Origin: Phycomyces nitens
Taxonomy: Eukaryota > Mucoromycota > Mucoromycetes > Mucorales > Phycomycetaceae
Direction of reading: 5' to 3'
Length of the DNA stretch: 64,000 nucleotides
Assembly (NCBI GenBank): GCA_022702545.1
Contig: JAHRBC010000002.1
Span: 6,262,001 to 6,326,000, forward strand
The position numbers were made by a program, and so were the translations under genes. The notes under the pieces are model-generated. The model worked only from the letters and a program-made list of their open reading frames with translations. It was not told the origin of the DNA and searched no databases. How positions within the stretch are numbered: the first letter of the stretch is position 1; each line of letters opens with the position of its first letter. Shown piece by piece: positions 25,850 to 37,021 of the stretch.

Positions 25850-28800
25850 AGAGAATTATATAGAAAAATGTTGTTTTTGACACTACCAAGGTATATTATC
25901 AGTATTTTGGAGCATTTTAAAAATTCACAATTCCTTTCGTTGCTGCACATAATCGAAATTTACAAGGACAGCATGAATAAAGAAGAATAGACAGGCTCCG
26001 GTGTTTTGGAGGACTCTTTTACTTTACAAACGGCCAGGAACGGCGGCAGATGGTACAAAATACATGCTACCAACAGTTCAGGCCTATCTGATTTTGTGTA
26101 ACCATACAACCTATGCTTTCGCATACAGACGTTTTTATGCCTGGGCTCATCTTTTAGAACGGTGAGCGTTACTTTAACTTTGTTAGAGAATGGACACAAA
26201 GTTACCTCTGTCAAAAGCACAGTGTACAGAGCGCACTTATTCTTTTCCGGACACTTTTTTATACTTCTTGGATCCTTTCTTGAATGACCCTCATCAAAGA
26301 TTGACACTAGGTTGAAACAGTGTTACTAGCAAATTGAAAACATGCCCACAAAATGGTCAGGGGGGTATAAAGTGTAAACAAAGCAGCCGATTCTGCAAAT
26401 GAGCCATCCAGCCAAACTCCATTTTTTTAACAAATGCTTTTATCCCCCTAACTAGCAGGCTAACGCTATGATTTTATTGCTGAAATGGATTTCTTAGACG
26501 TTTGAAAATATTTGAGTCTCTTCATGATTTTATAATGGCCAACTAGAAAGCTATTTTACTCACTATTTAATCTTGAAACCATAATCCCAATCCCAGATTA
26601 ACATCCAACATAATAGAGCCAGAAGGATGGGGCTATACCAGAGTTTTAGCCCTTAAATATATCCAGTTTAAACATACAAGGACAAGAAATGCTATATCGC
26701 ATGAAACATAACGAATTTTCGGTTATTGTAGAGTGTACCATCAATCAACTTAAAGTGCGCTTGTAAAGGACTGAGCATTCGGCTTTTCTCAAAAGACAAT
26801 AATACATATACACCAGAGTGAATATCTTTAGGAAAAGTGCGGTTTACTTTGTGCTATTATATACTAGAATGGCAGAGCGCATATTCTGGGTGCCTGTAGA
26901 TACACATGCTTGAAAAATAAATTCTCAAACACCCCAGTGATAAACCTAATATATATATATACACTTGACATTAAATAGCAGTCGGTATGACCATACTAGA
27001 CGCTCTCACTACTCTCATCCACCATCCTCATAATTAGAAACATTCTTGTATAATAGCAGAATATAATGTTTTAAAAAATACCCAAAAAAAATGATATCCA
27101 GGTTGCGATTCATTATAACAAATGGTCCAACCCCTCCTAAAAAAATACACCCCAAGACCATAATAGAGCCTCAATTTTCTTGTATTGTTTAATGGTACAA
27201 GGGGTTGTTGCGGGCAGTATGGTTCCGTATCTGCGGATGCATGCAATCTTCATTCCGTCTATGTTAAGCCTCATTATGATTTATTTCTTAAATATCAAAG
27301 GGTTTGAAAAAACAAAAACAAAAAAAAAGTCTGTGGGATGAGCATCTTGTACTTTGGACATGCTGTCAACGATGCCGATTGAATTCAAGAGATTGAGAAA
27401 AGCAAAGTGTAAATGTTAGAATGAGTAATAGTAATAGTCGCGAATAATACGTTGAAAGCTTTGAATAGGTACCCAGCACAAATAGTTAGAGAGAGTGAGA
27501 GAGTGAGTGAGTGAGTGAGTCAGTAGTTAAGGTTTCTTAGTTGGAGATACAAATAATTATTTATAGTATTTATAGGTTTCTACAGGCAAAAATACATGGC
27601 GTCTATTTACTAATAATGTCATAGTTGGTCTATACATGAGAATAAGTTTATTTGGGAACCAAAGCAATACAAGACATCTGGAATGAAGCAGGCCTTGGAA
27701 TGTATATTGTTGTATTTCGATTATATAAAGATGTCCAGCCATTTATTAAATATTTGGACATATACAAGATATATTGTGTGTTAGTGTGTCAGATATTTAT
27801 AAATTAGTTATCCGCCTATATGTGTCATATCTATTTGCACCATCGATTTGCAAATACGGGGGACAAAAATCTTATTTTATAAAAAAAATGGAGGAAAAAA
27901 ATTACGATGATTTAATTGATGTCCTTGGTATTAAGGGGTGAATAGGATATAAATCAACGTAATCTACACTGTAGCGAACAAACATAAACATTGAGACTGA
28001 AAATACATATGATTTTGCGAATACGGGGGACAAAAATCTTATTTTTAAAAAAAATAGGAAAAAAATTACGATGATTTAATTGATGTCCTTGGTGTTAAGG
28101 GGTGAATAGGATATAAATCAACGTAATCTACACTGTAGCGAACAAACATAAACATTGAGACTGAAAATACAGACATATACAGACAAATATAGAGAACATC
28201 CTATTGGTTACATTCAATGCACCTTTATGCACCTTTATGCACGTCTAGGCTAACAGTATTATTCCCTTGTCTTCCTTGTAAAGAAACTTCATAAAACCAA
28301 TCTACGGATTGTGGTAGGTGGTATATTTTGTATCTGGGAATGTCTGCAACTTTCATTCGGCCAATTTTAACCCCAATTACGATTCCTTTTCTTAAATCAA
28401 AGTGTATACAGAGTATTATGGGGGCCGAGTGTTTTGTACTTTCAGCATGTTGCAAAATATGTCAACCCAATTCAAGAGATTAAGAAAGAAAATTGTAAAG
28501 GTGGGGAAAGAAGTTAAGAGGTGAGGAATATGAGATATTTTATTTATATGGATTGAGAAGATAAGGGTTTGGGTGTGACGTTGAGTAAAAAGATTTTGTT
28601 GAATGAATGAATGATTGAAGAGAAGGGGTAGAAGGATGAGAGTGAGTTTTATCGAATTTGAGTTGATTAGTTTGCTGTTGTTGAGATAAGTATGTGATAT
28701 ATTGTATGATATATTGTATGATTGTATTTTGTGAGTAAGGATTGAAAAATTGAGGTTAGATAGGGGGGTATGATAAGAATGGCGGGATTTAAGGATCTGT

Positions 28801-29311
28801 GGAGAAAGTATAGTTTGTATAAAGTGAAAAAGAGTTGTTGAAGTGGGATATGTGGATTTTAAATGATTATTATATGTGGGTTTGTGGTTGAGAGCGGTGG
28901 AGAGGGGAGAATTGATTGAATTGATTGAATTGAAGGAGATTGTGGATGTAATGATCCAGTATGGATAAGATGGGATGGATTTATAGAGTTTTTTGAAATA
29001 TGGGATTATTGAGCGAACAAGTGTTTAGATTTGATTGGGTTAGTGTTGAGTGTATTGAATAAATGATTTAATAGAGGATCGATTAGTAGAAAAAGGGTTG
29101 AAAGACTAATAAAAAGGTTTAAAGATGGATATGATGGATTGGGATTTTTGGTGGGATTTTTCGCAGTGAAGCTTTTTTAGCTGGTTAAATTGATCGAATG
29201 TGTCAAGGGGACTGAGAGAGTATATTATTCTTATTTTTTTGATATTACTAAATTATGTGGATTGCGGTCAAATCAACAGAATGCAGATACAAGCTTGGTA
29301 ATGGATTCTAT
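25850..29311. repeat. Macrosatellite unit, copy 6 (truncated at the array edge)
   Basis: About 3.46 kb follow the other units and then stop abruptly after the point equivalent to 3460 of copy 1. A longer A run near 27325 breaks the 66-codon + strand frame present in copies 1-5. The rest of a unit, including the C-rich duplication and heptamer tract, is missing here. Only a diverged stretch of about 110 bp resumes at 29477. Confidence 0.95.
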
Positions 29312-29610
29312 GATAAACAGTTGTGATAGTTTACTTTAAGGGAATAACCTCTGTCTTTATTAGAATGGTATTTGGGATATTGATAAGGTAGATTAAGTGT
29401 AACTGAGAGAGGAGTACATGAGATGGTGATATTATGGGATACTATTTCTATATCTAGAATACTGACTGTCACAACAGTGTAATACAGACTAATATTGATT
29501 GTATATAGATTATAAGGAGCGATTTGTATGTAACTAAATGATCACAGCTAATATACGGAATTGTTTTCGGGTGCAAGAAATTGAATTGCTCCAGATTAGT
29601 ATATAGAATC
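29312..29610. repeat. Diverged end of the macrosatellite array
   Basis: After the shared GGATTCTATG the terminal copy has about 165 bp not found in internal units (29312-29476). Internal units have only GTGGGCG at this place. Homology then resumes (29477-29585) with several substitutions and fades out beyond GAAATTGA. Internal units either lost the 165 bp before amplification, or the segment was inserted only at the edge. Confidence 0.8.
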
Positions 29611-30011
29611 GATTAAAGCCGCAAAAAATTGAATGGATCCAAATCAGTATAAAGTGTATGTGTGCCAGGTGTGTAACTATTGAGATGTTGAATTCCCAGA
29701 ATCATAAGCAAGATGTAACTGGGAATTAGCCTTGGATTTTTTATTCCAGTCTGCTGTGGTATGTCTATTACACAAACCAAGTAAAATAGATTGGAGAATA
29801 ATATGCATCAAGGTAAACCAAATCTATGACAGTGAAGCGGTTAAGAGGGGTTCTGACCAAAAAGTGGATATGTATAAGAGAGCATACAAAAAGTGTTGCT
29901 TTTTCATGGATGACATAACGCTAATTTTACAAAAGTATAAAGGTGGGCCAATCTCATATTGAATAAATGTTTTGCTTTTATTATACAGACTAGAAAAGAT
30001 ACACTTTATGA
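29611..30011. other. Spacer next to the array, nothing recognised
   Basis: This is AT-rich sequence with a GCAAAAAATTGAATGGATCC stretch at about 29622. That stretch resembles the GCAAGAAATTGA..GATCC end of the repeat, so diverged array-derived DNA may extend here. A 76-codon + frame (29732-29962) overlaps a minus frame and has no recognisable motif, so I do not call it a gene. Confidence 0.5.
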
Positions 30012-30500
30012 TGTTAGTGTCACGTTCGTTGTGGGCAGGTCCGGTTTCGGCCAAAAACCACCTTGAGCCCAAGGACTTAGCTAAAAGCAGTGAGTTGACC
30101 CGAGGATTGGGATCTTGAATCCCTTTTCTTTAGGTCTCTTATTTCACTTGTTTTCCTTTATGTTCCTTTTTCTTGTCATCTTGTAATTTCCTTTTATGAT
30201 TTTCGTATTCCCTTATTTTTCCTTTTTACGTCTTTCTCACTTTCTTGCATTATTGCACCATTCTGTACTTCTTTAGTTTTTTCCCCTACTTCTTTGTCTT
30301 ACCCTTTTCTTTACTATGTTACAGTATATTTTTTCCTTTGGCCTTGGTGGCATCAGTTTATTATTTTATTATTTCATTTTTCGGTTATTCTTTTAGTTAT
30401 TTTCTTTGTCTATAAAAGACGTTAATATCTAATGAATAAACGAAGTCAGTTTTACGATCAATTTTTACGGTTATGTTATTCTTTTGAGTTTAAGCTCTCG
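30012..30500 (+). mobile_element. LTR-like segment (possible solo LTR)
   Basis: The segment begins TGTTAGTGTCACG and has a GC-rich head. About 280 bp of T- and C-rich sequence follow (30121-30400), then TATAAAAG at about 30412 and AATAAA at about 30433. This order resembles the U3 and R parts of a long terminal repeat. I could not find a matching CA end with a target-site duplication, and no gag or pol lies next to it, so the right end is only approximate. Confidence 0.25.
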
Positions 30501-31332
30501 ATCTCTGAAGAACAGTTATATTTTCCCCGGTCATTTTGGAGATATTTCTGTTGAGTTTCGTTAGTCTTTTACTGGTTCTTTCCCTGGTTCTTTTATATAT
30601 TTTATTTGTCGCCCGTTTGGCTACCATACACAACCATACAAACGCATCCCGCGTCATTATATTGTTAGATCGATTGCGTGCATACATTAAGAATAAGATC
30701 AATGTAAAGAAATGTTTTTGTTTTTTATTTACACCTTATGGCCAAGCTTACGACCGCTCAATATTGTCTAGTAACCCTGTATAGGCAATACTTATATCCA
30801 AGTCTAATAATCTAATAATCTACAAAAAACCCCACTTTCAAAATAATATAAAGGCCATATACATTTATCCATATTTTGACATTTAAGCTTAACCACTTAC
30901 TGCACTAGATTCATCTATCAATAGTCAAACTAACACCTATAGTCAATAGCTAGGACAAATATCAATAAAGTCAAAGAGTGATCAAAACCATTAAAGCTCT
31001 GGTTGGAATAGCCGTTTGAAACAGTTTACAAATATCTTTATAGTAATAATAACAATCTACAAACATAGTAACTATATCTTAATAATAAAACTAAGATTTT
31101 ACTTGTTGAACACAGAAACTAGTGCTCATCCAAAGGAAAAAGAGTACAGGAGCAACCGAGCTAGTTTATTTCCAAATCCTACTTACTGCTGATTATATCT
31201 TTGTCCTACAATACACTGCGCCTCCTCTGTTTTTGCTCACATTTGAATTCATGAAAATGTATTTAAATATTTGAAGAGTATTAAAGCCTTTCTTTCCATT
31301 ATCTCTATATTTCAAATATATCTATTTTTATT
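30501..31332. other. AT-rich upstream region of the F-box gene, nothing recognised
   Basis: Two overlapping small frames (30490-30702 minus and 30536-30784 plus) lie in T-rich DNA and look like chance. No TATA box stands out near the F-box start. Confidence 0.5.
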
Positions 31333-33141
31333 ATGCTATTATCTGACTTTCCTCAAGAAATTATAGAACAAATCACGAGATTTCTTTCTCTCAGGGACAA
31401 AAAAGCTTGCTCTCTAGTTTGCAAGTCATGGAAAGGCGTCTTCCAGGACTCCCTATACTCTGATCTTGTGTTAGACCGACAATTATTAAACAGCCTTGTA
31501 AATCCTCCACAAGATTTTCAACACCCTTACCTAAGAACCGGGTGGCTTGTACGATATTTGATAATAGCTTGCCATGCACTAGTAACAGACGATAAACTTT
31601 ACGTACTGCAGAAAACCTTTCCAAATATAAAACGGCTTTATCTTAACACGGAATATTTATTCCGGGGAGAAATTGGAGTTACTGCTGACTGGAATATCTG
31701 GAGATCATTGACAGAACTTCACATCGTTTTTGACCATTTACCTGAGCCTGACATCAAAAAAAAGTTTATTGAAATGCTTCTGCGTTTACCTCTCTTGAAA
31801 AGATTGATGATCAGTAGTGGAGAAATGCTTTCAATACGGTTAGCATTATCATTAGACGACTTTGAAACCATCAACTCGCATTTAAACCATCTTGTATACT
31901 TGGGATTAAGTTCGAATCTATTGACTCTGTCTGAAAAAGACATTGAACGTATGACAAAAGTATCACCAGCCACAAATATGAGAAGCCTGGAAATAATCAC
32001 TGAAAATACGGACCATCGATGGCTATGCTATTTTGCTCGCAAATATCCCAATCTACGCACACTCAGACTTAATATATCAAACGTTCAACCCGAAACCGAT
32101 GAACAAAGGAGAGATACAATATCGTTATTCCAACAAGTGCCTCTGCCATTTCAGCGCCTAGAAATATTGAATTTTGAATATCGCAATTGGGCTGGGAAAG
32201 ATTATCTACCATTCTGGGATATAATACATTTTCACAATATGCCGTTAAAACGTGTATCAGTGATTATTCGCATACCAAAAGATGCTTATTCGCCTGACAA
32301 CCTTTTTGATATTCCCAAATACATCGTACAAGTTTGGGTACCAGAACTTGCAAAGACCATCGAATCATTTCATCTCAACTGTTTAAATGAATATTCAGTC
32401 CCAATCGACTTTACAGAGATAAACGCATTTTTTTGGAATCTAGCTGTGCTGAATATCAACACTCCCACATATATTGAAATTGATACCCTTCTCTATGCAG
32501 CGCCTTGCTTGAAATCAATTGAACTCAACTATACGGATATCAAAGTGAAAGACGAACTCTACAATCCAGGCACATTTAAACTCGGGTTATTCGAAGCACA
32601 AAACTCAAAAATGACATCAGATGTTCTTCGGTTTCTGTCATTCCATTGCAGAAATTTAAATAAGTTGAGCTTGAAAGATGCATCAGTATATGGCAACCTT
32701 ACAACACCTGAGTGCCAGTTTATTGATATGAGCTACACCCGCTTAAAGACATTGCGTATATCAAATACAAAATTCATTATACAAGACAACGACGAGTGTC
32801 CAGGAAACCTGAATATTACTCTTATTACTCGGCCAGTTGATAATATCCCTCCAAAACAAGACTATGATCCCAATGTATTACCGGTTGCTGTTGGCGATCC
32901 ACCTGTCAAAGCTCATTATATCTGGTTTTATATCAATGATAATAACGAAAGTATGGTAATGTCACGACTAAGCGGCTTCCGTGTCCAGGAATTTGTCGAA
33001 AACTACAAAAGAAACAAAAGAATGGTTATGAAGAGAACGCTTGATAAGAAAAAAAAGCCATATGTTAGTAAGAAGAAAAACTATGTTTTTGGGTATACAA
33101 AGATAAGTCTTGGTTATGCTGTTAATTTTTATATGTCCTAA
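31333..33141 (+). CDS. F-box protein, LRR-type, intronless
   Basis: This is an intact frame of 602 residues. Residues about 3-45 form an F-box, with the order LSDFPQEIIEQI, FLSLRDKKACSLVCKSWK and a following Trp/Phe-containing helix; this is the part that binds Skp1 in SCF ubiquitin ligases. The rest is rich in Leu, Ile and Asn with irregular LRR-like strand-helix spacing (for example HLNHLVYLGLSSNLLTLS and YPNLRTLRLNI), as in the large F-box/LRR families of Mucoromycota. The C-terminus after about residue 555 is strongly basic (KRNKRMVMKR, DKKKKPYVSKKK), possibly a nuclear localisation signal. It is the first intact gene beside the array. The ATG follows a T- and A-rich leader and no earlier in-frame ATG exists nearby. 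Its substrate is unknown. Confidence 0.85.
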   Translation: MLLSDFPQEIIEQITRFLSLRDKKACSLVCKSWKGVFQDSLYSDLVLDRQLLNSLVNPPQDFQHPYLRTGWLVRYLIIACHALVTDDKLYVLQKTFPNIKRLYLNTEYLFRGEIGVTADWNIWRSLTELHIVFDHLPEPDIKKKFIEMLLRLPLLKRLMISSGEMLSIRLALSLDDFETINSHLNHLVYLGLSSNLLTLSEKDIERMTKVSPATNMRSLEIITENTDHRWLCYFARKYPNLRTLRLNISNVQPETDEQRRDTISLFQQVPLPFQRLEILNFEYRNWAGKDYLPFWDIIHFHNMPLKRVSVIIRIPKDAYSPDNLFDIPKYIVQVWVPELAKTIESFHLNCLNEYSVPIDFTEINAFFWNLAVLNINTPTYIEIDTLLYAAPCLKSIELNYTDIKVKDELYNPGTFKLGLFEAQNSKMTSDVLRFLSFHCRNLNKLSLKDASVYGNLTTPECQFIDMSYTRLKTLRISNTKFIIQDNDECPGNLNITLITRPVDNIPPKQDYDPNVLPVAVGDPPVKAHYIWFYINDNNESMVMSRLSGFRVQEFVENYKRNKRMVMKRTLDKKKKPYVSKKKNYVFGYTKISLGYAVNFYMS

Positions 33142-34753
33142 TTTTCAAGTTCCAATTGGGAAAAGAAATAAAAAGAAATCTTTCAAAGCTTTTGATTCTT
33201 TTGAACTTGGCACAAATTACATTTCTTTTAAATCAGTAATATTCAGAATGTGTCAAGATAAAGTTACTGCGCTATCATCTAGATTTTGTTGATTGGCAAG
33301 ATTACCATACTATGGGCATTTATCCACCGTAGAGAAACCGGCTCCTACGAGAGAGTCGAATATTTAAGCAGAGTCCTAGAGTATATAAAGAGAGATGCAA
33401 TAGATATTCTTTGGGAAATTATGAGGAATCCAATACATATGATGATTTGAGAGAGACTTTTACTACGTTTACATCAACCAAGACATTCTGTGCTTTTTTT
33501 CATATATAAGAAATACTCTCCCGAGTACTAGTGAGAATTTCCGAGATCTGCAAAGAAAATAAAATAAAATAAAAAAGCAGTTGAAATGGGCATTAATCCA
33601 TCTTCAATAGAGACCATACTTGAATTCTGTTATTTTGTCTAATAAATTTTGCTTTAAACCCAAAGGAAAGTAATGAGTCTCAAAGAGTCTTTTGATACAA
33701 TACTATTGGTCTCTTATTTACTTTGATACCACCAAATATGAGCCTTGGAGATTGTTCTATCTTGGTTTTCGACTGATCTTATAGCAATAGTATCGAATAT
33801 GTAAAATTAGTGATAGGAGATATGAATCCCAAAAGTATGCACTTGCCTTGGAAGAAAGATATATATTTTTCCCTCTTGTTACGTTTAAACAAGACTTTAG
33901 CTAGAAAGGTTTACAGTTGCAAAAAAAAAGGTCAGCAATATAAAAGTAGTACTACATTTGGAAACTCTTGGCTACTTGGCCTCCTCAAAGCCCTAATTTC
34001 AACCCAATTAACCTTTTTGGATTATGTTGACTAGATAATCCAGCAAAAATAAACAATTTCTATAGCCTATTCCCTATTGGAAATGTTCTGTAAAGAGGGA
34101 AAGAAAAGAAAAAAAAGGTACATTTCTAAAGAGTATCTAAAAGGCACAAGGTCCAACGCACACCAGAGATTCCAAGCAGCTATGGACATCAAAAGTGGTA
34201 AAGTAGCATATAATTATAGTTATTATTTTGAAACATAATTACTCTTTTCTATACACTCTGATATTTATCGACTGCTTAATTATAAAAAGTTTTTTTTTTA
34301 AAAAAACTGCTTGTGGGCTATATGAACCCTTTGGAATTTCAAATCACGATCAATGCCTCCAGGAAGCATGGACAATCAGCATGTCCTCTACTAAAAACCA
34401 GAAAATAAAAGAAGTTTTATCGAGTGTGAAGGCCTTGATGATCAAGAAACCTTTGCAAAATATTGACAATTTAATTATCCACAATTTATTGAAAAAAAAG
34501 CAGATTGAAGTCTTGGCATGGACAATATGTTGTCTCTTCAAATATGATCTTTAAACGACTGGCATGGTGCAATAAACGTTTTTCTTTTTTTCTTTTTTGA
34601 AAATGCAACTTTTACAAGGTTTCCTACTGCGCCTCAATACTTTGAAATGACAGTCGCATTTTATTTTTTGACTTTTAAAGACCGAATTGAACTGTGAGCG
34701 AGTGCTTTTTTATTATAGCGTGTCAAAGAATCAGCGTTTATATATTCTTGACC
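33142..34753 (+). mobile_element. AT-rich spacer with Tc1/mariner-like transposase debris
   Basis: No intact gene is visible. At about 33965-34010 the + strand can be read as WPPQSPNFNPINLF. This matches the layout of the conserved WPxQSPDLNPIExxW block around the last catalytic residues of Tc1/mariner transposases, but the second D and the E are gone and stops surround it. Small frames at 33810-34034 and 34228-34554 may belong to the same relic. A T11A7-like block lies at about 34284-34306. Confidence 0.4.
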
Positions 34754-36255
34754 ATGGAACAGCAGATCAAAGAGGTTAGCAATGGCTAAACAGCAAGACA
34801 TTCCCGCTCACCTGCATTATCACAGCTTATGGACTTTCTCCATCAACCCTCAATGGAGGTAAGATTGAGTTGATTGGAAACCCCAGAAGCACCAAGGCTC
34901 ATGTTTCAATAGGTGCGATCCATTGCTCTCGAGCACATTCTCTCTTTTACACCCAAGTCTTCCCAGTACCAGCCCCTTTTGATCGAGAACAGAAAGAACC
35001 TCTGCACTGACCTCAAGAACCTGTGCCGCCAAGATCCCGTAAGTGATCCACCTTGTTTAAGGACCACATAACCCCAAATAACCAACCTCTGCTCGGTAAT
35101 TTGTCGCATAGATGATTGCCCACGAAGCCATGAAGGGTCTGATCAACCTTTCTGGCGATCCCCGTATTCAGCAAGAACTTGACGATGATGCTTTCTTGAA
35201 GCACCTTACGCTCTTGATCACTGTACGTACCCAAATCAACTCTAATTGGTTTGCAGGCCACTAATATATGATACCAGATCTCAAAATCTGTATTGGCAGA
35301 CCCTGCTTGTATGCTTTTGTCCAACATGACAAAGTCCGAGAGCATCTGTGTCAAGCTGTTGGAGATGAAGACTAACCCTCTTCCTGGTCTGTGTGAGTCT
35401 GAGAGAGCAATGGATCACTTGGTAGAGGCCTTTCACCGTGGCCACAAGAAAGCCTACAACCCACAGGCAGAGTACCACTTTTTGGCCAGTGTGTTTTCCA
35501 ACATCTCTGGTGTAAGTATATAGAGCAGCAGAGAGAATGAGATGGCTTATATCTCTCTAATAGATCCGTCATGGCCGTGTTTATTTCTTGGAGACTGCAA
35601 AGTATGATGGCCTTGCTCCCTTGACAAAGTTGCAAATCTTTACAGAGGACAATAACATTATTCGTCGTGGTGGTGTTGACTCGACCATAAAGTAAGCTTA
35701 TTAATCATAATAATAATAATAATAATACGTGCTTCTTTAACAATCATTTTTTTTATATAGAAATGTCTGCTTTGAGACTCGCCAGCATGAAGCCATTCTG
35801 GATGCCGATAAGCTCAATACCCTGCCCTTTATTCTTCTTCCTCTGTGCGGAAACGAAGAGTACGACATGGAAGAGTTTGAACAGTTCCCTGAAGAGATCC
35901 AGCTCTTGGACGATGACAAGGTAAAGAAAAGACTCGTCGAGAAATGGAATTTTTCAGCACCAGTCGCTTATTAGTAATGCACCTTCTTTAGAAACGCGAG
36001 CCTGACACGATACTCCGCGGCATCTTGTGCGATGCCCTCTTGCTGCTCACCACCACCCGCTTTGGCCGTGAGTACCTGCGCAACAAGCAGGTTTACCGTG
36101 TCATCCAGCGCCTCCATGCTCAGGAGAAAGATGAGGATATCAAAGAAAAGTGCGATGCTATTGCTGACATGTTGATCCGTGATGAGGGTGGAGCTGAAAT
36201 TACACCCGTCCAGGACCAGGAGGATGATGATATGGTGATTGAAGAGATTGCATAG
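34754..36255 (+). CDS. HGH1: HGH1 homologue (eEF2-folding chaperone, ARM-repeat protein)
   Basis: There are eight exons: 34754-34774, 34826-34858, 34913-35038, 35112-35222, 35278-35511, 35564-35691, 35761-35920 and 35992-36255, totalling 1077 bp or 358 residues. All introns are GT..AG and 48-76 bp. The product starts MEQQIKELMDFLHQPSMEV and contains the HGH1 landmarks: a short HEAT/ARM helical start, MIAHEAMKGLINLSGDP, LADPACMLLSNMT, the Asn-Ile-Ser segment SVFSNISGIRHGR (DUF383) and PFILLPLCGNEEYD (DUF384). It ends in an acidic tail EDDDMVIEEIA. In yeast, Hgh1 helps fold translation elongation factor 2 with TRiC and Hsp90 in the cytosol. The start was chosen because the first two small exons reproduce the usual amino-terminal helix in phase; the next in-frame ATG at 34829 would lose it. 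It ends 156 bp before the convergent ACP gene. Confidence 0.88.
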
Positions 36256-36411
36256 ATTTTTTCTCTCTCTCTCAACTTTATTATACTTGTTACATTTCCC
36301 TTGTACATTATACACTCATTAGACACATTTACATTAATGATTTAAAATTAAATGGCATAACAGGTTATTCTAGTATTTATTTTATTTTATTTAATTTAAT
36401 TTACTCTTCCT

Positions 36412-36867
36412 CTAATGGGCATCAGCACGGTGACCAATGTACTCAATAGCCTGCTTGGCAGTCTTGATCTCATCAGCCTCCTTGTCGGGAATCTCAACAG
36501 AGAACTCTTCCTCAATGGCCATCACAACCTCGACGGTGTCCAAACTGTCCAGACCGAGATCCTTGACAAAGTGAGCATCGACAGCAACCTAATTCAAAAC
36601 AAACCAAAACAAAACAAAAGAAAGTCAGTTCCTAAGCATTCTTTTTCCTTGTCAAGCTCTATCGCGTAGCTGGGCTCTTACCTTGGTCTGGTCAACCTTG
36701 TCAAAGCCCTTGAGGATATCCAAGACGCGTGTTTCGATATCGGCATGGGACAAACCAGCACCGGCCGAGTAGAGACGGAATGCGACGGGGGATGCGCGCA
36801 CAGCCATAGAGGACTGGAAGACGGCAGCCTTGGCAGCAGCGTTGAACAGAACAGTGGGGCGGAACAT
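36412..36867 (-). CDS. ACP1: Mitochondrial acyl carrier protein
   Basis: There are two exons on the minus strand: 36682-36867 (62 codons) and 36412-36588 (59 codons with stop), separated by a 93-bp GT..AG intron. This gives 120 residues. The first 38 or so form an Arg/Ala/Ser-rich presequence ([26 protein letters not shown]), typical for matrix import. The carrier domain has helix 1 [17 protein letters not shown], then [23 protein letters not shown] with the DSL serine that receives 4'-phosphopantetheine, and a final helix ending YIGHRADAH. The protein carries acyl chains in mitochondrial type II fatty-acid and lipoate synthesis, is a subunit of complex I, and supports the LYR/Fe-S machinery. 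A frame extending upstream to 36888 begins at TTG, so the ATG at 36867 is taken. It shares a 154-bp divergent promoter region with the TOM6-like gene. Confidence 0.93.
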
Positions 36868-37021
36868 GATGCGTAGAGGGTATAACAAGGAGTTCGGGGC
36901 TGCTGTTTACCTTCTCACAGGGGGTTAAACCCCAAGCCACTGGGTGACTCTTCAATTTCCGAAACAAAAATACTGCAGCCATTGACGATTTGCTCTCTTT
37001 CTCTCTTTCGATTCTTCAACC
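36868..37021. promoter_or_regulatory. Short bidirectional promoter between ACP1 (-) and TOM6-like (+)
   Basis: Only 154 bp separate the two start codons, so both transcripts must start within or very near it. A CT-rich tract (TTTGCTCTCTTTCTCTCTTT) lies just upstream of the + strand start. No clear TATA box is present. Confidence 0.6.

Larger units (their letters stand above)
1..29311. repeat. Tandem array of a ~5.17-kb macrosatellite unit (5 full copies + 1 partial)
   Basis: The same sequence recurs head to tail, with equivalent points at 1, 5173, 10343, 15512, 20680 and 25850, giving periods of 5172, 5170, 5169, 5168 and 5170 bp. The sixth copy follows the others to about 29311 and then diverges. 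Copies differ mainly by one or two bases in A, T or G runs, with a few substitutions in the heptamer tract near position 4340 of the unit. The array starts at or before the left edge of the window, so its true length and left border are unknown. It contains no rRNA, tRNA or recognisable transposase. Its function is unknown; pericentromeric or subtelomeric satellite DNA is possible but not shown. Confidence 0.97.

Noticed and set aside
1..29311. Ribosomal DNA array
   Set aside because: The unit size suggested a spacer or rDNA, but no 18S, 5.8S, 28S or 5S sequence signatures are present in the unit.
1..29311. CRISPR array or prokaryotic repeat
   Set aside because: Repeats are either kilobases long or 7-bp tandem units without spacers; the genome is eukaryotic.
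30050..30120. Possible tRNA-like segment
   Set aside because: Short GC-rich stretch, but no paired A and B boxes with a foldable anticodon arm could be made.
30490..30784. Small overlapping frames on both strands next to the LTR-like block
   Set aside because: Low-complexity T-rich translation without motifs or splice support.
34775..34793. 19-bp intron at the start of HGH1
   Set aside because: Too short; the 51-bp intron ending at 34825 gives a better phase and protein start.
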